From: Labilithrix sp.
GTDB lineage: Bacteria; Myxococcota_A; Polyangia; Polyangiales; Polyangiaceae
Length of the DNA: 64,000 nt
NCBI GenBank assembly: GCA_019637195.1
Contig: JAHBWA010000031.1
Span: 1-64,000, forward strand
Reading direction: 5' to 3'
Both the position numbers and the translations under genes were made by a program. The notes below the pieces were generated by a model. It did not search any database and was not told where the DNA came from. It saw only the letters and a program-made list of their open reading frames with translations. Shown here piece after piece: positions 47,137 through 53,670 of the stretch; the first letter of the stretch is position 1; each line of letters opens with the position of its first letter.

Positions 47137-47240
47137 CGCGGCCCGCACGCGACGGCCCAGCTCGCGCGCTCGGCGCGTCGCGCGGCCCGGATGCCAAGGC
47201 CTCGGCTCGCGGCCCGCACGCGACGGCCCAGCTCGCGCGC
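47137..47240. repeat. Two 33-bp direct repeats upstream of the 47260 gene
   Basis: Identical 33-bp copies at 47137-47169 and 47208-47240 (CGCGGCCCGCACGCGACGGC then CCAGCTCGCGCGC), 38 bp apart. The second ends 4 bp before the -10-like TATCGT, so the pair could hold protein-binding sites. Confidence 0.85.
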
Positions 47241-47244
47241 GTGG

Positions 47245-47250
47245 TATCGT
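47245..47250 (+). promoter_or_regulatory. -10-like TATCGT before the 47260 gene
   Basis: TATCGT ends 9 nt before the ATG at 47260. No Shine-Dalgarno is visible. Confidence 0.4.
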
Positions 47251-47259
47251 CCGCGCGCG

Positions 47260-47934
47260 ATGCGCGCTCCCGTGAGTCTCCTCGCCCTTTGTGCCCTGAT
47301 CAGCGCCGCGGGATGCTCGCGAGGGGCGCCTCCGGCCCCCGAAGGGGTCGACGCCGCGGTCGCGCCTCTTCCGCCGCCGACGCCGACCGAGAGCACATCC
47401 GCGAGCGACGCGGCGGCGACGATCGTCGACGCCGGCGCCCCGAAGGTCACGACGTCGGTCGTCGACGCGGGCGATCCCGGGAGCCTGCCGCAGACGCGCG
47501 ATCGGCCCCCGGCGTCGAGCCCGGCGCTCGATGCCCGCGCGGCAGCGCTCTGGGACGCCATCGTCCACGACGAGCCGGAGCGCGCCCTACCCTTCTTCTT
47601 CCCCGTCACCGCCTACGAGCAGGTGAAGGCGATCCACTCCCCCGCGTCGGACTGGCGGCGCCGCCTCGTCGCCGCGTACAAGCGAGACATCCACGGCCTC
47701 CACGAACGCCTGGGAAAGAAGGCCGAATCGGCGACGTTCGTTCGCCTCGACGTCCCCGACGAGCGCGCGCGCTGGATCGAGCCGGACGAGGAGTACAACA
47801 AGATCGGCTACTGGCGCGTGTACGGCTCACGGATCGTCTACGCCGTCGACGACAAGGAGCGCACCCTCGACATCTCGTCGCTCATCTCGTGGCGCGGCGA
47901 GTGGTACGTGGTGCACCTCACCGGCTTCAAGTGA
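47260..47934 (+). CDS. Hypothetical lipoprotein (224 aa)
   Basis: The product has a signal with lipobox ISAAGC (Cys19) and a Pro/Thr/Asp/Ala linker with two VDAG motifs to about residue 85. A folded domain then follows: LDARAAALWDAIVHDEPERALPFFFPVTAYEQVKAI, DWRRRLVAAYKRDIHGLHERLG, and beta strands ending LISWRGEWYVVHLTGFK. The alpha-then-beta order resembles a nuclear-transport-factor-2-like or cystatin-like fold, without clear evidence. The ATG at 47260 was preferred over an upstream in-frame start because the signal peptide begins there. Confidence 0.75.
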   Translation: MRAPVSLLALCALISAAGCSRGAPPAPEGVDAAVAPLPPPTPTESTSASDAAATIVDAGAPKVTTSVVDAGDPGSLPQTRDRPPASSPALDARAAALWDAIVHDEPERALPFFFPVTAYEQVKAIHSPASDWRRRLVAAYKRDIHGLHERLGKKAESATFVRLDVPDERARWIEPDEEYNKIGYWRVYGSRIVYAVDDKERTLDISSLISWRGEWYVVHLTGFK

Positions 47935-48113
47935 TCCGAGAAGGGACGCGGCGGGGCGGGGCCGTTCGGCACGCACGCGCGCAGCGGCCTCGGGCCGGCC
48001 CCGATCCGGCCCGGGCCACGCGCGGTCGCCGTCAACGGCTCGGAACGACACGGTCCCGTTCACGGCATGGGCCGTGCGGTCGAGCCGCCCGTGGCTGCAC
48101 GACCGTCTCGCGC

Positions 48114-48119
48114 TAGACT
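48114..48119 (+). promoter_or_regulatory. -10-like TAGACT before the Uma2 gene
   Basis: TAGACT ends exactly 7 nt before the GTG at 48127, the same hexamer and spacing as at 26788. It supports the GTG as the true start. Confidence 0.5.
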
Positions 48120-48126
48120 CCCGTCC

Positions 48127-48930
48127 GTGACCTCGCTGCGTGCTCGCTCGCTCCAGCATGTCCGGCCCGTCGTGCCGCTCGACTTCCCTTCGAGCGAGCC
48201 GGAGTCCGAGCGCATGGGCCAGAGCGGTCGTCACTTCCTCATGTGCAAGGCGCTCTACGAGATCTTGCGCGCCGCCGCCGGCGACGAACACACCGTCTCG
48301 TGCGACGCCTTCGTCTATTTCGACGCCGCGGCCCCCGAGCGCAAGCTCGCCCCCGACGGCGCGGTCAAGCTCGACGTGCCCCAGCACGCCTTCGACTCGT
48401 GGAAGAGCTGGGAGCGCGGCGCGCCCGAGCTCGCCTTCGAGATCCTCTCCCCGAGCGACTCGCCCGAGCGCTGGACGTTCGAGGAGAAGCTCCTACGCTA
48501 CCGCGCGCTCGGCGTGATCGAGCTCGTCGTCTTCCACGCCGACGCCGAGCCCGGCTCGCGCCTCCGCGTGTGGGACCGCATCGACGGCGACCTCGTCGAG
48601 CGCGCCATCTCGGGCGAGTCCACGCCGTGCCTCACCCTCGACACCTTCCTCGTCGTCGCGCCGGTCGGACGCGAGCTCCCCGCGTGCGTTCGACTCGCGC
48701 GCGACGCCGAGGGCCGCGACCTCGTACCCACCACGGACGAGGCGCGGATCCATGAGGCCGCGGCACGGCAGCGTGAGGCCGACGCACGGCAGCGTGAGGC
48801 CGACGCACGAAAGCGTGAGACCGACGCACGAAAGCGTGAGACCGATGCGCGGCACGACGCGGAGAAGCGGCTCCGCGAGGCCGAGCGACGCGTCGCAGAG
48901 CTCGAAGCGTCGCGACGCGAGCCCAGCTGA
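48127..48930 (+). CDS. Uma2-family putative endonuclease with coiled-coil repeat tail
   Basis: The 267 residues contain a Uma2 (DUF820) restriction-endonuclease-like domain (about 10-190). The catalytic-type residues are in APDGAVKLDV (PD motif), PELAFEILSPSDSPERWTFEEKLLRYRALGVIELVVF (Glu and Lys of the PD-(D/E)xK fold) and VWDRIDGDLV. Residues about 210-262 form a charged coiled coil from four 21-bp units encoding AR(Q/K)RE(A/T)D. Uma2 proteins are multicopy in many bacteria and of unproven function. The GTG at 48127 was preferred over an upstream ATG at 48067 because a TAGACT -10-like element precedes it. Confidence 0.85.
   Translation: MTSLRARSLQHVRPVVPLDFPSSEPESERMGQSGRHFLMCKALYEILRAAAGDEHTVSCDAFVYFDAAAPERKLAPDGAVKLDVPQHAFDSWKSWERGAPELAFEILSPSDSPERWTFEEKLLRYRALGVIELVVFHADAEPGSRLRVWDRIDGDLVERAISGESTPCLTLDTFLVVAPVGRELPACVRLARDAEGRDLVPTTDEARIHEAAARQREADARQREADARKRETDARKRETDARHDAEKRLREAERRVAELEASRREPS
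48763..48846. repeat. Four 21-bp in-frame repeats in the Uma2 gene
   Basis: Units at 48763-48783 and 48784-48804 (GCACGGCAGCGTGAGGCCGAC), and 48805-48825 and 48826-48846 (GCACGAAAGCGTGAGACCGA(C/T)). They encode the heptad ARQREAD / ARKRETD, extending a coiled coil by seven residues per unit. Confidence 0.9.
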
Positions 48931-48996
48931 GCGGCGCGGCGCGCTCACCGACGCGAGGTCGCGCCGAACGCGGAAGTCCTGGAATCAAGGAGGGGG

Positions 48997-49069
48997 TGGG
49001 CCGAGTGGGGCACGATCCCACGACCTACGGATTAAAAGTCCGCAGCTCTACCAACTGAGCTATCGGCCC
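48997..49069 (-). tRNA. tRNA-Lys (TTT anticodon)
   Basis: The 73-nt gene folds into a full cloverleaf on the minus strand. The acceptor is GGGCCGA/TCGGCCC, the D arm GCTC-AGTTGGTA-GAGC, and the anticodon stem GCGGA/TCCGT with loop CTTTTAA. The variable loop is AGGTC and the T stem GTGGG/CCCAC, with discriminator A73. CCA is not encoded. The T loop is ATCGTGC, whereas TTCGANN is nearly universal: T54 is A and A58 is T. All stems pair perfectly, so the gene is probably functional, but the loop is odd. Confidence 0.93.
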
Positions 49070-49158
49070 GCTCGAGGCGACCATCGAATTACGGCGAAGG
49101 GCGCGCGTCGTCCACCCATTTCTCGACGGCGTGGCCGGGGGATTGCACGCCCGCGGTC

Positions 49159-49965
49159 ATGCACCGCTCCAGCCCGCCCCAGGCCACGTCCATCGTATCG
49201 CTCGCGCTCGTTGCGCTCGTCGGGCTCGGGGCTGCTGCGGCGTGCAAGCGGGCCCCGTCGGGCGCGACCGCCGAGGCGAGCGCGAGCGCGCGGACGCGCT
49301 CTGCGGCGGTCGAGGCGCAGCCGACGCCAGGACGGGCCGGCCCGATCGAAGCGGTCGAGGTGGTGAGCGATCGCCGCGTCCTCGTCGCGCCGGGGGCGGC
49401 AGGTGGCGAGCCCGCGCGGCCGATCGTCTTCCTCCACGGGATGTGCAGCGAGAGCCGGCCCTCCGTCGAAGCGTGGGCCGGCGGCGCGCGAGAGCTCGGG
49501 ACGGTCATCGCGCTCGACGGAGACGCGTCGTGCCCGAACGGCGGGGGCAGGACGTGGTCGACCGACATCGCGGCGCTCGACGCGCGTATCGGCGCCGCGA
49601 TCGACGCAGCCTCCGCCGCGGACGGGCTCGCGCTCGACGCGAGCAAGCTCGTGGTCGTCGGCGAGTCGATGGGCGCGTCGCGCGCCGTCGCGCTCGCGAC
49701 CCAGTTCCCTGCGAAGTACACGCGTCTCGTGCTGGTCGGAGGACCGGAGACGCCGACCCGCGCCGCGCTGCCGGACGTGAAGGCCGTCGCGCTGCTCGCG
49801 GGGGAGAAGGAGCCGCAGGAGAAGATGCAAAAGGGCGCGACGAACCTCGCGAAGGCGGGCGTCGAGACGCGCTTCTGGGAGCTCGCCGGCGCCGTCCACG
49901 GGGCCTACGGCGGCGACGGCGCCCGCACGATGGGCGAAGCGATCGCGTTCGTCGCGCGGCGCTGA
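49159..49965 (+). CDS. Alpha/beta-hydrolase lipoprotein
   Basis: The 268-residue product has a signal ending LGAAAAC (Cys29), an Ala/Arg/Ser linker and a compact alpha/beta-hydrolase domain (about 85-268). FLHGMCSES gives the oxyanion region, VVVGESMGASRAV the nucleophile Ser170, and GAVHGAYG the catalytic His247. The acid is probably in LLAGEKEPQEK, where the usual Asp is not obvious. Substrate unknown; a serine esterase or peptidase is likely. The start at 49159 gives the signal peptide directly; no Shine-Dalgarno or -10-like hexamer is clear. Confidence 0.82.
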   Translation: MHRSSPPQATSIVSLALVALVGLGAAAACKRAPSGATAEASASARTRSAAVEAQPTPGRAGPIEAVEVVSDRRVLVAPGAAGGEPARPIVFLHGMCSESRPSVEAWAGGARELGTVIALDGDASCPNGGGRTWSTDIAALDARIGAAIDAASAADGLALDASKLVVVGESMGASRAVALATQFPAKYTRLVLVGGPETPTRAALPDVKAVALLAGEKEPQEKMQKGATNLAKAGVETRFWELAGAVHGAYGGDGARTMGEAIAFVARR

Positions 49966-50272
49966 GCCGCGCGACGAGACGACGCGGGTCGATATGCCAC
50001 GATCGCGGGGCCGCCGTGCGCATGCGCCCGCCGTCGCCGCGGCCCCGCGTCGCGTCACCGGCCAGCGGGCCGCGCGTGCATCATCGATTTTCGCGATTTA
50101 TGCGATAACGGCCCCGCGCCGAGCTCCCGCGCGACACCTGGGCACGGCGTCTGCACATCGGCGCGGCTCCGATCCCAAGGGACGCTCGACAGCGCGGCGC
50201 ACGGCCCGCGATCCCGAGCCACATCGAAGAACGCGGGGCGACGATGCTCCGCCCAACGACTGGAGTCGATCC
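49966..50272. other. 307-bp gap with an AT-rich patch
   Basis: No gene is seen. The AT-rich patch at about 50079-50109 (CATCATCGATTTTCGCGATT then TATGCGATAACG) is the likely promoter region for the gene at 50273. If transcription starts there, that gene would have a leader of about 160 nt, unlike most genes here. Confidence 0.4.
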
Positions 50273-50650
50273 ATGAAGGTCTCTCACCTCGTCCTCAGCG
50301 CGTTCGTCACCACGGCTCTCGCTTGCGGTGGCGGCGCCGAGTCGAAGACCCCCGACTCGCAGGAGACGACGCCGACGTCGGGCTCGCTCGACACCGAGCC
50401 GACCACGCCGTCGGCCTCCGCGCCCGGCGAGGTGCCGACGTCGCCTGGCGGTCCGGCCGCCCCCGGCGCGCCGGCGATGGGCTCGATGCCCCCGAGCGAC
50501 GGGACGACCCCGACAGGCGTCGGGGGTGCCGCGCCCGGCACCGCCGGGGACACGCCGACCACCGGCGCCGGCGCGCCGCCGACCGAGACGGGCACGACCC
50601 CGGCCTCCGACACGAAGAAGCCGGACGCGCCCGGCGGCGCGAAGAAGTAG
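50273..50650 (+). CDS. Low-complexity small lipoprotein
   Basis: The 125-residue product has a lipoprotein signal (VTTALAC, Cys18) and then almost only Pro, Thr, Gly, Ala, Ser and acidic residues, ending TKKPDAPGGAKK. No folded domain is visible; it could be a surface spacer. The ATG at 50273 opens directly into the signal peptide. It is convergent with the 50840 gene and shares a bidirectional terminator with it. Confidence 0.68.
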   Translation: MKVSHLVLSAFVTTALACGGGAESKTPDSQETTPTSGSLDTEPTTPSASAPGEVPTSPGGPAAPGAPAMGSMPPSDGTTPTGVGGAAPGTAGDTPTTGAGAPPTETGTTPASDTKKPDAPGGAKK

Positions 50651-50729
50651 CGGCGAACGCGCGCGACCAACACACGTGAGCTCGGCCCCGTCGACCGCTC
50701 GAGCGAGCGCGGCGGCCGAGTCGAACGCG

Positions 50730-50762
50730 AAAAGCGCCCGGCGGATCAGCTCCGCCGGGCGC
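50730..50762. terminator. Bidirectional intrinsic terminator
   Basis: A perfect 12-bp stem, GCGCCCGGCGGA (50734-50745) with loop TCAGC and TCCGCCGGGCGC (50751-50762). AAAA on its left is a U-tract for minus-strand transcripts, and CTCTCTATTT on its right is a weak one for plus-strand transcripts. It lies between the convergent genes ending at 50650 and 50840. This is the clearest terminator in the window. Confidence 0.82.
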
Positions 50763-50839
50763 CTCTCTATTTGCTCCCGCTCGCAACGCCCGACGCGAGG
50801 ACGAACGAGACCAAACCCTGTTTTCAGCGCCGCCTCGGA

Positions 50840-51568
50840 TCAGAAGCGCCCCACCGCGCCGACCCCGGCGCCGGCACCGAACGAGACGGGCAGCACGGTG
50901 ACACCAGGCTTGGTCGCCTTGGCGCTTCGCGAGCGCTCGGTGGCGGTCGTCGACTCGGGGATGATCAGCGAGCCGAGCGCCATGAGGACGCCCGCTCCCT
51001 GGACGATGCCGCTCGTGACGACCATCGCCTTCGCGACGTCCTCGTTCGCCCCGCACGGGTTCTCCGGCCCGCAGCCGCGATCGGCGAGGTTCATCCATGG
51101 CCCCGCGACCGGAATGAAGAGGCGCTTGTCGGCGTCGCGATCGCTCAGCGCGCCGGCGACGACCGAAGGCCCGTAGCTGAGGACGAACAGCCCGGCGCCC
51201 GTGCTGAGGAGCGTCCGGTTCGGACGGCTCTCGACCACGCGCTCCGCATAGCGATCGCCCCCGGGCGGGGCGTAGGGCGCGGCCGTCGTCTGCGTCGTGC
51301 CGACCTGCGGCTGGGCGGGTTGCACGACCTGCGGCTGCTGCTGCACCTGCGGCTGCTGCTGCACCTGCGGCTGCTGCACCTGCGGCTGAGCGGGTTGCAC
51401 GACCTGCGGCTGCTGCGCCTGCGGCTGCACGACCTGCGGCTGCTGCTGCATGGGCTGCGGCTGGGTGCTCGCGGGAGTCTCGATCGTCTCGTCCGCGAAG
51501 CCGGCGCTCGCGCAGACGAGCGTCGCGACGGACGCCGCCATTGCGATCGGAATTCGAAGCGTGCGCAT
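50840..51568 (-). CDS. Gln/Pro-rich exported membrane protein
   Basis: The 242 residues comprise a cleavable signal peptide (MRTLRIPIAMAASVATLVCASAGFA) and a Gln/Pro/Val repeat region (PQVVQPAQPQVQQPQVQQQ and similar, about 30-100). A domain with two hydrophobic segments follows (TGAGLFVLSYGPSVVAGAL; AMVVTSGIVQGAGVLMALGSLI) and a Gly/Ala-rich end. A CGPENPCG Cys pair lies between the helices. The layout parallels the gene at 30768-31493 (signal, Pro-rich repeat, two helices). An excellent Shine-Dalgarno (GAGGAGGAAAA) precedes the ATG at 51568. Function unknown. Confidence 0.8.
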   Translation of the reverse strand: MRTLRIPIAMAASVATLVCASAGFADETIETPASTQPQPMQQQPQVVQPQAQQPQVVQPAQPQVQQPQVQQQPQVQQQPQVVQPAQPQVGTTQTTAAPYAPPGGDRYAERVVESRPNRTLLSTGAGLFVLSYGPSVVAGALSDRDADKRLFIPVAGPWMNLADRGCGPENPCGANEDVAKAMVVTSGIVQGAGVLMALGSLIIPESTTATERSRSAKATKPGVTVLPVSFGAGAGVGAVGRF

Positions 51569-52164
51569 GATCTTTTCCTCCTCGGGTCGTCTCGTGGACG
51601 GCGCGTCCTGACCGGTTTCGTTCGTCGCTCTGTTCTCGTCGGGAATAGCAACGAGGGTGCCCACCCTCCCGCAGCGACACGAAGCGCGCGGTTGTCGCGG
51701 CCGCGCGGCCCGTTCGTGACGACGGTCACCGCACCCGCGAGCGCGCGCAGGGCGAGCGTGACGTTCTTGCCGCGCAGACGATCGCGGAGCGCCCGCCGCG
51801 TCGCGGGCGAGTTCGCCCCACTTGAGGCGCGGCGGCGAAGACCTGCGTGCGCCGCGCTACGCCCCACCGCCGCGTTCACGAACGGGCGCGCGCGCCCGCG
51901 GGCTTGGAGCGCGCCCGACACGAGGAGCTCGAGCTCGCCCGGCAGTACCCATCGACGAGGAGAGCACCACGTGCACGCACGCACGTCGCGTAGCTCTCCC
52001 CGTCGCCGTCGAGCTCCATTCGTTGGCGAGCACGGGCGCGAAGTCGTCCACGCGCCCACCGGCGCCGCTCGGCCGCGCTCGTGCCGCTCGGCGACCTCGA
52101 CGCGCGCGAGACCGGCGCTCGAGGTCGCCACCTCGTGCGCCGCGGGGCGAGCGCCGGAGGCGCG
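51569..52164. other. 596-bp region without a confident gene; possible decayed gene on the minus strand
   Basis: No intact gene is convincing. On the minus strand, fragments in different frames look protein-like (VLPGELELLVSGALQARGRARPFV; NVTLALRALAGAVTVVTNGPRG), between about 51690 and 52010. They may be the remains of a frameshifted gene. The first 90 bp carry the promoter and Shine-Dalgarno of the 51568 gene. Coding status cannot be settled by eye. Confidence 0.3.
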
Positions 52165-53493
52165 CTACATCCCGATGTCGCGGAGAGACACGCCGAGGAC
52201 CTTCTTCGCGATCGGCTCGAGCGCGTCGTGCTCGCCGACGAAGTGGAACGTCCGGTGCGTATGCACGAGGCTCTTGCCCGGCGCGAGCTCCGCCCCGGGC
52301 GAGCTCGTCTCGATCTCGTAGAAGCCGCCGAGCGGCGGCTTGCCCGGCCCCGGCGAGCCGTCGTTGTAGCTGTTGACGACGTCGCCCTTGTACGGGTCCT
52401 TCTGCTCCTCCCACATGCTGTTCACGTAGGGAGCGGTCTTCTTCGGGCCGTCGTAGTGGACGATCGTGAGAAGCTTCGCCTCGGCGCTGTAACTGCCGAG
52501 CACGCTCCTGGCGCGCGCCGGGCCGAGGCCGATCTTGCCGCGCTCCTGTCCGTCGGCCTTGAACGAGAGGAAGCCCGCGTCCGCGCGCACGGTCAGGCGG
52601 TCGGCCGGCACCTTGCCGAAGTACCGGTCGTTGACGATCTCCGCGCCCGGCGCGCCCTTCTCGAACGGGATCACGACGCGGGCGTCGGGCGCGGGCGCGA
52701 ACATCGCGAGGATCCAGATCGAGACGAGCCCCCGGTCGCGCGACCAGCGCGCCTTGCCGGCGTTGACGACCGTGTTCCGCGTCTCGAAAGCGACGAAGCC
52801 GATGTCGCGCGCCGGCGCGTCGCCGAGACCGAGGAGCGCCTTCGCGTCGTCGCGCGACAGGAGACGAGCTGCGCGCTCGACATCGACGGAGAGCTCCGTC
52901 TTCGACCAGCTCGTGACCGTCATCGATCGCTTGAACACGACGCGATCGGCGCTCTCCTCGACGACGTCCCACGCGCCCTCCTGGAGCGCGCGCGGCGTCT
53001 GCCAGGCATCGAACGTGAAGGGCGATCCCGGCGGGAAGTACAGGCCGAACTGCCCTCCCTCCGGCCCGAGCCAGAAGCGGTCCTCCCCGCCGAAATTGTC
53101 GAACGGGGTCCCGGTCTTGCCCGCCGCGATGAACGCGCGGTTGATCCAGCCGAGGCTCCGCCCCGAAGGTGAGACGGCGCTCGTCATCACGCGTCCCTGG
53201 TAGATCGCGGAGAGCGCGACCTTGCCGCCCTCGGGATGCGTCAACACGAGCGTCTTGCCGTGTGCGTTCAGGAACGCCAGATCGTCGTCGAACGAGGCGG
53301 GCGCTCGGGCCGCGCGAGTCACGGGCTCCTCCGCGCCGGCCCCGGCCTCCGGCGACGTCGACGCGGCGCCGACGTCGCGCTCCGCGGCCGGCGGACGGAG
53401 CTCACCCCGCTCGCGCGACGCCGACGGAACACACGCCAAGAGGAGCGTCGCCAGGCACGAGGGGAGGCACGCGCGCACCTCGCCAGGATACAC
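52165..53493 (-). CDS. Exported beta-sandwich protein (DUF6786-like), hypothetical
   Basis: The 442-residue product has an N-terminal secretion signal (CLATLLLACVPSA, lipoprotein-like). A large beta-rich domain follows: GWINRAFIAAG, FDNFGGEDRFWLGPEGGQFGLYFPPG, DIGFVAFETRNTVVN and VNSMWEEQKDPYKGDVVNSYNDG. The GGEDRFWLGPEGG block recalls DUF6786-type proteins found with carbohydrate-active enzymes; I hold this assignment loosely. It ends a minus-strand block whose next gene upstream is a GH31 glycosidase. The start is the GTG at 53493; another GTG at 53478 is possible. Confidence 0.72.
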   Translation of the reverse strand: MYPGEVRACLPSCLATLLLACVPSASRERGELRPPAAERDVGAASTSPEAGAGAEEPVTRAARAPASFDDDLAFLNAHGKTLVLTHPEGGKVALSAIYQGRVMTSAVSPSGRSLGWINRAFIAAGKTGTPFDNFGGEDRFWLGPEGGQFGLYFPPGSPFTFDAWQTPRALQEGAWDVVEESADRVVFKRSMTVTSWSKTELSVDVERAARLLSRDDAKALLGLGDAPARDIGFVAFETRNTVVNAGKARWSRDRGLVSIWILAMFAPAPDARVVIPFEKGAPGAEIVNDRYFGKVPADRLTVRADAGFLSFKADGQERGKIGLGPARARSVLGSYSAEAKLLTIVHYDGPKKTAPYVNSMWEEQKDPYKGDVVNSYNDGSPGPGKPPLGGFYEIETSSPGAELAPGKSLVHTHRTFHFVGEHDALEPIAKKVLGVSLRDIGM

Positions 53494-53520
53494 GGAGCGC
53501 GCCCGCGGTCACGCTCGCGC

Positions 53521-53670
53521 AGTCCGGACGTTCAAGCGCAGGTGCGTCACGTCCCAGCGCGCGCGCCGCGCGGCCCGACGTCAGCGCAGACGCATCACAC
53601 GTCCCAGCGCGCGCGCCGCGCGCTGGGACGTCAGCGCAGACGCATCACGTCCCAGCGCACGCGCCGCACC
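53521..53670. repeat. Roughly 50-bp repeats at and beyond the 3' end of the GH31 gene
   Basis: Three related copies contain CGCAGACGCATCAC, then (AC)GTCCCAGCGC and CGCCGCGC, at about 53530-53575, 53580-53620 and 53630-53670. The third copy is the coding end of GH31 (VRRVRWDVMRLR and stop, minus strand); the others lie past the stop codon. Confidence 0.75.
53600..53630 (-). terminator. 14-bp perfect hairpin directly after the GH31 stop codon
   Basis: CGTCCCAGCGCGCG, a CGC loop, CGCGCGCTGGGACG, made by one of the repeat units. It abuts the stop codon at 53631. There is no U-tract. Confidence 0.5.

Noticed and set aside
48997..49069. Attachment site or integrated element at tRNA-Lys
   Set aside because: No integrase gene and no repeat of the tRNA 3' end was seen nearby.
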